In this document: piece by piece, positions 50,237 to 62,200 of the stretch
Position numbering within the stretch: the stretch's first letter is position 1
How the letters are laid out: each line of letters opens with the position of its first letter
Made by a program: the position numbers and the translations under genes
Source: Hepsetus odoe
Taxonomy: Eukaryota > Chordata > Actinopteri > Characiformes > Hepsetidae
Assembly: GCA_017165825.1 (NCBI GenBank)
Contig: CM029372.1
Location: 917,466 to 981,465 of the forward strand
DNA: 64,000 bases
Reading direction: 5' to 3'
Notes under the pieces: generated by a model
The model's input: only the letters and a program-made list of their open reading frames with translations
Told to the model about the DNA's origin: nothing
Databases searched by the model: none

Positions 50237-53200
50237 CTTTGTAGATAAAGGAATTACAATCTATGAGACAGAAACAACTATCATTAGCAAAATCTCAAAA
50301 GTGACATTTTATTATCTCAGTCTTAATCCAAAAACTGGTTTCCATCTTCCATCGGCTTGAGTCTGGTTGGATATGTCAGGATCACTCAAAAGCATGTCAT
50401 AAGCTCTCCTAATCCTCTTTTGGTCTCCACTATCCATAATGCAGTACAGCTTGAGAAATGATTCCCCCCCATACAGCCTCTTTTTTCTCCCCCACTCGCT
50501 TTTACACTCTGGTTCCCTAATTCTTTATGATTGTAAAAGCATATTACTGAACTAATGCTTTTGCATTAGGTAATTGATAAATGAGTTGTATATGTGCAAA
50601 TGGTGCTTTGGTATTTGAATAAAATTAATTTTCCTTTTCTCTTTATTTCTGTCTCTCTCATTTCAGATGTTCCTTGTAGCCTTGTCATTTGCCTACTTTT
50701 CAAAGGCTTTATCTGGGAGCTATATGAAAAGTACAATTACTCAGCTGGAGAGGCGCTTTGACATCCCCAGTTACTTAATAGGAGTCATTGATGGAAGCTT
50801 TGAAATAGGTAAGAGACGGATCATCATGCGTCAGCAGACTCCTCCAAATCATTCTTGTATGTCTCAGTTGTGCTCAAATCACAGGGTCTCTCTTTTAAGA
50901 AAAAAGCAGTCTTTCATGGAGTCAGCAGTGTTCCTTGTGCAATATTAGCATCAGGGAAATAATCCAGAGTCTTAGCAGGTAGCTGTGAGGTATGTCAGTC
51001 ATCAACAACACAATATGGTGATCTGGTGCATGGCCTTATACAACTATAGCAGGAACCCAAATACCCATATTCAGGCTATTCTGAGATTCTGTCATTTTAA
51101 TGTAATTAAAATGTTGCCCCTAAGTAGTTTGGCCACTAAGTAGTTTGTTTATGTTGATCGTAGAAAAATAGATCAACATGTAGAGTAGATGTCTTTGTAC
51201 AAGTGTGATATTCATTTCTGTTCCTTCACAGTACAACTAATCTTTGTTTATAGCCATCCAGCAGCCCCACAAAAAGGCATTCCTGAAGGCACAGATTATA
51301 GGTGCCCTTTTCGTTTTCAATTACGTATTTCCAATCTCAATGTAAATTTTTTCTGAATGAAGAATCGGATGACGAGCCTAATTTTCAGCATCATATTTCA
51401 TCCTTGTACAGGCGATTGGGGAAAAGCATAGCATATCTGTGAAGGCTTTTCCTCACCATGATCATCTGGTGGCCCTTCTTGACCTTTCTTGTTTTTTTGG
51501 GGTTTTTTTTGCTATTGCTTTTTCACTGTATGTGGTACAGTGGCACCCTTTCAAACCCTCTCGTTAACCTAACTGCTACTTTTCCTCTGTTTTACATTGC
51601 ATTCTGTGAATTCGTTTAGCTCTAACAATCTCAATATACATGAGAAATAATGCTTATACACTGTTGGCCATAAGTTCTCTCTCATTTGTTGTTTTCTCAT
51701 TTCAAACTTGTGGGTTCAGCTATCAACATCACACAAAAAATTGTGTGATGTTGAAGAAATGAGGGATAATCTATTCAGATCTTCCTCCTCCAAAACACCC
51801 ACCCGACTATCACTGGTCCACCTCCATATTTCATTGTAGGAACAATACATTCTCTGCTTGCCCTTTCCTTAACCATCTGCAGCCTGAATAACTGAAGTTT
51901 AATTTTGTATTATTACTTACCGACTATTACCTACCTACCGTTCCGGTACCATATCAGGTGCAAATGGGACATTATTTATCTCTGCCATGTACTTGTGTTT
52001 GTTTTTGTCTATGGCCCGCCCTTGTCCTGCCCCTTTACACCTTATTCCTGTTTGTGTTTCTACCTTGCTCCATGTGTTGTGTGTTATCACACGGCTAAAA
52101 GGATTCTTGAAGAATAGAAAATGAAGAGTAGGGAAAACTTTTTCATCTTGAAAACTTATTTCAGCCAAAGGGGGAAACACTAGCTATTAGGGCACAGTGT
52201 GTCCTAACCTTTTTCTTAGTAGGATTTTTTGTATTATTTTTTTTCTTTTGTACAATTGGTGATATACTTAGATTTCCAGTCCAAAGAAGAGCAAAAGAGA
52301 GTTTCACCTTGGCCTCCCCACTCATCCTCTTGGCGTTCGAGAGCTGACATGGGATGAACTGGACCAACATGTTAAAAATGAGCATCAAGCAAATTATACA
52401 GAATTGTTTGCATGCTTAAAAACTGCTGTAAAGGATACATGAATCTGCTCTCCTGTAATAAAGGAAGGGGGTGTTTATTTTGATTAAATTCTTAAGCAGT
52501 CACACTCATTAAATTACACCTACAGTTTACATTGTTATTGTTAAAATATTATATATTAAAATGATATTATTGAATTTTCTAATAATATATCAAATATTGT
52601 TAGGAAAATGAGATGAGACAATAGGTTCAGTAGTTGATTGCATCATGTACAAACATAAAGTATTTAACTGTGTTTAATTATATATAAAATACAATTTTTG
52701 TTATTCTTCAATGCAGCCTAAATTGTTTAATAAAAGATTTATTCAAATGCTCTTGAGGAAAGGTTATCTAGTGTTCTTGAGGGACATTATTATAATGGCC
52801 ATGCTGCTTCACAACTCATACATCTATGTGTGTAGTTTGTCATACATAATTTGCCCTAAATTGATTCTATGTCTGTGCTGGGCTTTGGCAAGCCTTCCTA
52901 AAGGGAGGATTTCCAATTTGCTCACTAATGGGGGGAATGAACTTTGGACCCGTGAAGTTCCAAAGCTGGGACTGAAGCTGGAGCAGTTGCCACTCACATG
53001 GCCCTGGCAACCAGTGTTTCCATAGGACTGTTGTCATAGAAACAGGGCAGAGAGCAGAGCTTAGCTGGAACCACAACGAGTAGCTTAAGCAGCCTGGCTT
53101 GAGTCACGTGTTAAGCAAGCCAGTGTCAGTCAGGACACTCTGAGGTAGTAGTACATTATGCACAAGTTATTTGAAGATTTTTAAGAAGTTGTTTCAAACC

Positions 53201-56200
53201 CTACACTTTTAATGTTAGCATGTACACATTTGCATTTGTGCATACAGTCAGCAGTACTGATCCTTCAAAATATAGTAAGTACTAGGACACTTGCAAGCCC
53301 AGTAGTTCACAAACAATGCTATTTTTCATGCCATATGCGAGTCATAGTGCTTGTCAAATGCTACACCTTCATGTGTGAGTTTGGTCTTCAGCCAAATGTT
53401 AATAGGCTGTATGTATAAATTAGTACTTCTTTATCAGTGATCATCAGTCTTGGTCCTGGAGCCCCCACTTTCTCTTTTACCCCCACTTTAACTCAAGAAG
53501 TGCTGAGTAAATCAGGTGTATAGGAGTATAAAAAACAACAAATGACAAAATATATATGTAGGCAAGAGATGTGAATCACTAATTAGAACCATTGGAAAAA
53601 ATAAGTCAAACTCTTAAGATGAGCACTTTTTCATATATCACTTACATTTACAGCATTTAGCAGACGCTCTTATCCAGAGCGACTTATATGTCCTAATTAC
53701 AGGGACAGTCCCCCTGGAGCAACTCAGGGTTAAGTGTCTTGCTCAGGAACCCAGTGGTTGTAGTGCTAGAGGTGGGATTTGAACCAGGGACCTCTTGATC
53801 CAGAGGTAGGCAAGTACCCTACCACTAGACCACCACCACCACCTGTATCCCATCCCATCTGCATTTTATACAGCTCAGGTTAGAGTAGGAGTAATTAAAA
53901 ATTGTGAAGTATACTACAAGCATTAAGCTTGCCTGTGTAATGCTCTGTAGAAAGATTTACCACATATTTATTACAGAACTATAAATGCCCTGTAATGTAC
54001 AGGCTAGGAACAGCGAAAAAGAAAGTTACTTATATTTGTTTATCTAAACTTTATAAATAATGTTTTCTCTCTCTCTGTTTCCTTCTTTGGCTGCTAGGTA
54101 ACTTGTTGGTTATTGCCTTTGTCAGTTACTTTGGTGCCAAGCTTCATCGACCGAAGATCATCGCTGTTGGGTGTCTTCTGATGTCAATGGGGACATTCTT
54201 AATTGCTCTCCCACATTTTATTATTGGCAGGTAAGCTAAAACATTCAGTTATAGTGAGTTTCAGAGAAAATTTGAAGCTAATATATCATATATTGTACAA
54301 TGTAAAATGTATAATGTATATTGTTGTTTCATACAATTACATACACATTCTGTGTTGTTTATTCTTGGAAAAGTTCGTTTTCAATGGAAATATATTTTTT
54401 TATGCATGTATGTACTTGTACCTGTACAGAGGTGCCTGAAAGTTAGTGAACCCTTTAGTATTTCTATATTTTTACATAACTGTGACATACATATCATTAG
54501 ATTTCCTCATTAAAACATAAAATTAACCCAATTATACAAATATGATATATTATAACTGACCACTTTTTTTTTTTAAAAAGGTCCAATATAACAATATCTG
54601 TGAGTAGCAAAAGTTTGTGAACCTTGCTTTCAGCATTTGGTAATACCCCTCTGTGCAGAAATAACTGCAGTTAACAATTAATCAGTCCTGCACATCAACT
54701 TGGAGGAATTTCAGACTGTTCCTGTGTAAAGTACAGCTTCAGCTCTGGGATGCCTTTGGGCTTTTTTACGTGAACTGGTTGCATCAGGCCCTTACACAAC
54801 ATTTCTATTTGATAAAGGTCAGGACTTTGACATATCTATTTAAAATATAAAATATATAGTTTTTGGTTGCATGACAAATTAGCAAATTGCTATTTGATCC
54901 ACCTTCTCTTTAGATTCAGTTTATGTAGGTGTCCTGAGTTTTTTCTTTAGTTATCAGAGATATAAGTCATAATTCATCATTCTACGTGAAAACAAGCAAT
55001 CTGTCACGATGTGGTGTCGTGGGCTGGACATCATTGCAGAGCCGAGAGCTTCGTACTGAACTTTAATGACAGATAACGTGCAAAGAACTCATAAACTAAA
55101 TATACTAATCATAACATGTGTAAAACATGAATAAACGCAAAGGTAAGCACACAGAATGACCAGCGCCCTGCACTGATTCGTATGGGCTTATAACGCCAGC
55201 CCCCGATGAGGCACACCTGGCATCCATTGCCCAGGTGTGCACAATCAGAGCAGGGCACCCTCTATTGTCACAGTAACCGTTACAGTACAGTACAGTATGG
55301 GGGTGGCGGGGGCCTATCACATCCAAAGCAGGACCCCAAAAAGGAGAGAGGTTATGCAAGTGTTCAACAAAATGTCCAGCTAAAGTCCAAACATACGCTC
55401 CGCTGTCACCGCGGACTTCTGGCGGGTTCGGCTGCAGCCCCATGAACCCTGCTTTCCCACCAGCGGTCTGGCTTGGACGTAGCCCCTAAAATCCTGCCTC
55501 CTCCAGCGGACTTGGACCTCGTCCCTCAAGCCCCGCCTCCTCTGGTGGACTTTGACCTCTTCGCTCAAGCCCCACCTCCTCCGGCGGACTTGGACCTCTT
55601 CCCTCAATTTGTTTGGGCTTATAACGCCAGCCCCCGATGAGGCACACCTGGCACCCAATGCCCAGGTGTGCACAATCAGAGCAGGGCGCCCTCTACTGTC
55701 ACAGAACCGTTACATAGTCTTGACCTATATGCAGTGAAACAGGCCCAATATATGCCCAGTGGTTAGGGAGTTGCCCCGCATCGGAAGATTGTGGGTTTGA
55801 TTCCCTCACAAGTAGGTTGCCCTGAGGTACCCCTGAGCAAGGTACCATCCCTGTCACTGCTCCCCAGGCGCTTTCAATAGCTGCCCACTGCTGCACGGTG
55901 TTTGTGTGCATGGGTTAAAAGCAGAGGTCCAGTTTCATTGTGGTTCACGCTTGCTGTGCTGTGACCTTGCAATGACAAGGGTTGTCACTTTCTCTTTTTT
56001 TTTTTTCACTTTCAAAATGCCAAAAATACACTGCTCAAAAAAAATTAAAGGAACACTTTGAAAACACATCAGAAAAAAAATCATGCTGCATATCCATACT
56101 GATATGGAATGGGTAATGTATTAGGAGCAAAAGGACATCATTTGATGAAAATGAAATCCTCAACCTACAGAGGGCTTAATTTGAAATCACCAAGAAATTT

Positions 56201-59200
56201 AGCTGAAAAACTGTCACTGCAGTAACTCCTTCATCTATCTAATTGTCAGATCAAGCTCTCTCTTTTGATATTTCTTTAGCTCAGCAATCTGGTAACTCTT
56301 CACTACCCACCCCAAGACTTGGTGCCGACCTGTACTCAATCTAGTTGTGTGTGGCATAACATCTACAGTATGGGACAACAGCCAGGCGATGTCCTTAAGC
56401 ACACAAGTCTTGAGCACACAAGAAGATAAAGTTAACGTTTTTGAATGGCAAAATCAGTTTTTTAAAATATTTGTCTAAAATGCCTGGCTCTAACAAGAGA
56501 TCAAGCCTGGTATGACAGAAATCATTTTTTGTTTTTTAATACACAAAAACAGGTTACGTTTATGTTTTTCCATCGCTCCTGCCATACTCAGATTTTTTGT
56601 TGTAATGTATTCTTTATCATCAGTGCTCACCTCATCATCATCACCATGCTAACCTGCTGACCTCATCCAGTCAAAGTGCTGCAACCTCTTTGGTATCCCA
56701 GACACCTGGTGCTGATCTGTACTTAATTCAGCTGTATGTGGTATCCAGGGCAAAGATGTGCAGATAATTCACTTTTACACGCTGTGTATGCAGTTGCAGA
56801 AATCAATCTGCAATCTACAGTTGCAGAAATTTTAATCAGCCACTAATGCAGTTCTAGGCATAGTACCATGTCTGGCACAAACTGTCATTTGGATCACCAG
56901 CCTATGAAAAGAACCGTGTTCTGAACTACAAAAGTCTCACTGTCTAGATTTCAATAGAGAATTTAAGATCATTGCATACTGTATATTGTATATTGTAAAT
57001 TGTATATTGCTTATACAATAGATAAGTAAAAGTTGTTTTTCAGTTAGAGAGGTTTAAAGGCTGACTATTTCTGGTTTGTGATTTTCTTCCAAAAACCTGT
57101 TCGACTCTGTGATCATTGGGCCTGTAGATTTGCTGGTTGTATTCTCATCCACAAGAAGACTGAAACTCTCTTTTATTGCTATATGTCAGTACTCCAGCTG
57201 CAGTGTTCTGAAGTGTTCTGTTGCTTATGTTTTTCAGTAATCCGTTCATTGAAATAATCTAGTCATGATTACTGAATCAGTTCTTCAGCATTTTGTTGAC
57301 TTTGTCCACCTCAAATAGCAATCTCCACATATGAGCTTCATCTTCTACAAGCCTAAGTAAAATAATTTATGCCTCATTAAGCCCTTTAGTTACCATAATA
57401 TTGAAACAGGTTAAACATAGGAAGTAGTAGGCCTTGCTGTCCACTACAATGACACTGAAATAAAAGTTGTTTTGAAAGTTAAAACTGCATTTTAAAAAAA
57501 TCTAAATTGAATGGAGGATTCAATTCAGAAAAAATGAAGCCATCAACACAGCAAAATGCCATTATTATGAAGTACAGATACTCCCTTTCATGTCTAAATG
57601 CTTGTTGTTTCTTAGCATTGGTCCTTAATTATTATTCCCATAACATGTCAATTTTGATCGGTATTTGCATAAACACATAACGTTGTAGTGATAAGGAGAT
57701 AATGGGAATTTCTGCCAATGAATAGGAATTTAATATCATATCTACATTTTGTGTAGTGCATTTACACTGACTGTATGTATTTTTCAGTCTCCCTAAAAAA
57801 ATAATAACTGATATTTTATAGATACAATTTCGAAACATCTGTAAGATCGTCACTGAACTCAACAAATAACCTTACTCCATGTCTGGCCAGTTCACCTACT
57901 GGCCAAGCAGGTGAACATACCTCAACAGTGTCAAATACAGGTAATATATCCCTCAATCCTTCAGTTAAATGAAATAGGGCAATATAATATTTTAAGAACT
58001 TTCATTTGATCTTAGGAAAATGTATTGTATCTTTAATCGTTCTTCCACCCCTCTACTACACCAGGCTGTGAAAATGAGTCTAGGTTATCCATGTGGATCT
58101 ATGTGTTACTGGGTAACATCTTGCGTGGGATTGGTGAGACTCCAATACAGCCTTTGGGGATTTCATATATTGATGATCATGCTCATGAAGACAATGCAGC
58201 CTTCTACATTGGTAACAAGTCTTAACCTTCTGTTGAAGTGTAATGATTGATTATGATGCATAAAATGCGAGTATCAACTTCTTGAAAACAGATCACTGAT
58301 AAAGATCACTGATAAGCTTCAGCTCTTTAAGAATACTGTTATGAAAAAGGGGGATTGCTGTAAACCCAGTTTGTGTGGTAGGATCCAGTAGTTTAATTTC
58401 TCCTTTCTGCTTTGGTAGTTAATGCTTATTTAATTTGATGTCTATTAGTTTAAAATGTAAAAAATTAGATAAGATATTCCGCTTACTGATTGAATAAGTG
58501 GATTTAAGTGTTCTTGACAGATGCAGGGAGGTGGATCATCTTAAATGCACAGATGTGTACATTTTTTAAAAGAGCAAAGAAAGAGAGCCACTACACTTTT
58601 GCTAATAGTTCTCACGGTCATGGACATTATGTTTAATATATCTTTCATACATGCTTGAGTCTCCCTTCTTGGCTGTATCATGTTGTTACATATTAAAAGT
58701 CTGTCAGGCATGCACAGATGGATGGATAAAAAAAGGATAATTGATTCTATCAGAATAAATTGCTTTAAAATGTAAGTAGTAGAAAGTACAAATATTTGTG
58801 GTAAAATGTAGGGCTAGAAGACAAAATATTGTCAAAAAAATAAAAACCCAAGTAAAGCAAAATATTTGTACTTAATTACTTTCCTCTTCTTCTTAAAAGC
58901 TGAGGCTCACCAGTCATGTTTGTGTGTGTTAGGCCATCTTATTTGAGTTATAGTAGCTAAGTTAGATGAAAAATATGAAACATGCCACATTTGAACTAGT
59001 CTCTCTTTTTTAATGTTGACCATACTGGTATCCATTGGACCATGGAGCAAAGTAATGTGGCCTGGTCTGATGAATCAATTTTTTGTTTACATTATGTGGA
59101 TGGCCAGTTTCCTTGAACCTGAGAAATGGCATTCATTATGGCACCAAAATCCACTAAGGGAAGAAAGCAAGGGAGCAGAGGCATTACTGTGCAGTAATGC

Positions 59201-62200
59201 CTCTGCTCCCTTGGCGGTGGCGGTGGCGGTGGTCTACTGGTAGGGTACTTGCCTACGGACCTCTGGATCAAGAGGTCCCCGGTTCGAATCCTACCTCTAG
59301 CACTACCACCACTGGTTCCCTGAGCAAGACCCTTAACCCTGAGTTGCTCCAGGGGGACTGTCCCTGTAATTAGGACATGTAAGTCGCTCTGGATAAAAGC
59401 GTCTGCTAAATGCCGTAAATGTAAATGCAATGTAATGTTTTGTGCTGGTTTGTAACAATAGTAGTTAAATGCACTATATAAAGAAAACTGACTTGACAAA
59501 ATGCTATCTAGCAAGTACTTGGAGGCAAATACAAAGTACTTTAAAAGGGAAAAAACACTAATTTTGATATGCTTTGACATCTTGGTCTTAAAATAAAATG
59601 CGCTTGTCTTGGTTTCCCAGGATGTGTTCAGACAATATCAGTGATTGGTCCAGTGTTTGGTTATCTGCTTGGATCCCTCTGTGCAAAGATATATGTTGAC
59701 ATTGGATTTGTTAACATGGGTAAGTATTAGTGTTTTCACCTTGATTAAAGTAATTTTACTTTTCTGTCTGACTTTGTTTTGATGAACAAATAAATAAGCA
59801 TTCCAGCAAAAATAGTTGTATCAGTAGTAGAATCAGCAGTAGCCCAAATGCTTGAGTTTTTGCCAAGTTGTGTAGACCTTCATAGAATAATGCCTCTTTC
59901 AAAGTAACTTTAAGTTACGTGATTAAAGAGAAATAAAATTTTATAACTATTATTCAGCACCTTGAATACATGTAAATGCAACATAAGATAGTCCACTGTC
60001 TGTGTTAACTGTCTTCTTGATCGAACCAACCATCATCAGGTTTCTCTCCTTCAGATTCTCTAGATCCTTCAAAACTTCAGATCAGCTACATTATACTCCA
60101 TGTATATATCATCTGCATGTACTGCTGCCACAAACTAAGACTAACAAAAGCTCCACCCACTCAAACAGAACTACCACTATTAGCTAATTAAATTTCCCAT
60201 TACAGTCTGCAATGGACTCTTTTATATTAACTTTATCAGAACTCATTACTAAACCTATTAATTTATTAAAATTCACTTTCTCTTTTTTTTCTTTCTTTAT
60301 TATCTGGTGTCAACCAGAAGAGGATGGGTTTCGCTTTTGAGTCTTGGTACCTCCCAAGGTTTCTTCCCCCAGTTCAGGGAGTTTTGTCCTTTCGTCTGAG
60401 TGGCAGCACAGGAATTTCACTATTATTATATCATTATAGGGGCAGTGGTTGCCTAGTGATTAGGGAGTTGGCCACAGGATCGATTGTGGGTTCAAACCCC
60501 TTACCAGTAGGTTGCCCTGAGGTACCCTTTAGCAAGGTACCGTCCCCGCCACTGCTCCCCGGGTGCTTTCATAGCTGCCCCCTGCTGCACGTAGTATGAG
60601 TTAAATGCAGAGTTCCAATTTTGTTGTTGTTCACTGTGTGCTGTGCTGTGACCTCGCAATGACAAGAATAGTCACTTTCACTTATTTGAAATAAATGTTT
60701 TCCATAAAATTTATTCTGCTCCCAAATAGTAAGGATGCATATTTGTGATTCTTTCTTTCCAAAGAGACCATTAGCATCACACCAGGAGATGCACGCTGGG
60801 TAGGTGCTTGGTGGTTAGGGTACCTCATAGCAGGGCTCGTCACCCTCATGTCTGCTGTGCCCTTCTGGTTTCTACCCAAGTCTCTCCCAGTACCAGAGCA
60901 ACAACCAGCTAAATGTTCTCCTGAGCGGACAAGCTTTATCAAGGATTCTCCTGTCCTGGATCACAAGTACCAGGCAGATGAACAAGACAGCTTCATAAAA
61001 TTGGCCAAAGGTAGGGTAGCCTTGTCATTTAAAAGTGTGCATTTTCTTGTCTTATTATGTACAGTATCTCACAAAAGTGAGTGCACCCCTCACATTTTTG
61101 TAAATATTAATGCCATTAATGTCTAAACCACTGGCAACAAGAGTGAGTACACCCCTAAGTGAAAAATGTCCACATTGTGCCCAAAGCGTCAATATTTTGC
61201 GTGGCCACCATTAATTTCCAGCACTGCCTTAACTCTCTTGGGCATAGAGTTCACTAGAGCTTCACAGGTTGCCACTAGAATCCTCTTTCCTCCATGACGA
61301 CATCACAGAGCTGGTAGATGTTAGGGATCTTGCCCTCCTCCACCATCCATTTGAGGATGCCCCGCAGATGTTCAATAGAGCTTAGGTCTGGAGACATGCT
61401 TGGCCAGTCCAGCACCTTTACCCTCAGTTTCTTTAGCAAGGCAGTGGTCATCTTGGAGGTGTGTTTGGGGTCGTTATCATATTGTAATACTGCCCTTCAG
61501 CCCAGTTTCTGAAGGGAGGTGATCATGCTCAGCTTCACTATGTCACAGTGCATGAAGGCATTCAAGGTTCCCTCAATAAACAGCAGCTCCCCAGTGCCGG
61601 CAGCAATCATGCAGCCTCAAACCATGACACTCCCACCAACATGCTTGAATGTAGGCAAGACACACTTGTCTTTGTACTCCTCACCTGGTTGCCGCAACAC
61701 GCTTGACACCATCGGAACCAAATAAGTTCATCTTGGTCTCATTAGACCACAGGACATGGTTCCAGTAAACCATGTCCATAATCTGCATGTTTTCAGGAAA
61801 CTGTTTGCAGGCTTTCTTGTGCATTATCTTTAGAAGAGGCTTCCTTCTGGAATGACAGCCATGCAGACCAATTTGATGCGGTGCGGTGTATGGTCTGATC
61901 ACTGACAGGCTGACCCCCCACCCCTTCAACCTCTGCAGCAATGCTGGAAGCACTCATACGTCTATTTTGAAAAAGACAACCTCTGGATATGATGTTGAGC
62001 ATGTACACTTAGCTTCTTTGGTCAACCATGGCGAGGCTATATGGTCTTGGGCACCGTGCTGCATCTCAGTTTCAGGGCGTTGGCAATCTTCTTATAACCT
62101 AGGCCATCTTTATGTAGAGCAACAAATGTTTTTTTCAGATCCTCAGAGAGTTCTTTGCCATGAGGTGTCAAGTTGAACTTCCAGTGACCAGTATGTGAGA

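Larger units (their letters stand above)
45175..50666 (+). other. slco1c1 intron 2
   Basis: A 5.5-kb intron with two SINE-A copies, one SINE-B, two TA-repeat blocks and a Tc1-like pseudogene. 45515-46440, 46940-47955 and 50235-50660 contain nothing recognised. Confidence 0.7.
54231..57821 (+). other. slco1c1 intron 4
   Basis: Contains a Tc1-like 5' end, related LTR fragments, a GC-rich minisatellite, SINE-A and a Tc1-like MITE end. 56200-57820 shows nothing recognised. Confidence 0.65.
58212..59620 (+). other. slco1c1 intron 6
   Basis: Contains a Tc1 transposase remnant, a perfect palindrome and SINE-B (58995-59432). 58212-58990 has nothing recognised. Confidence 0.65.
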
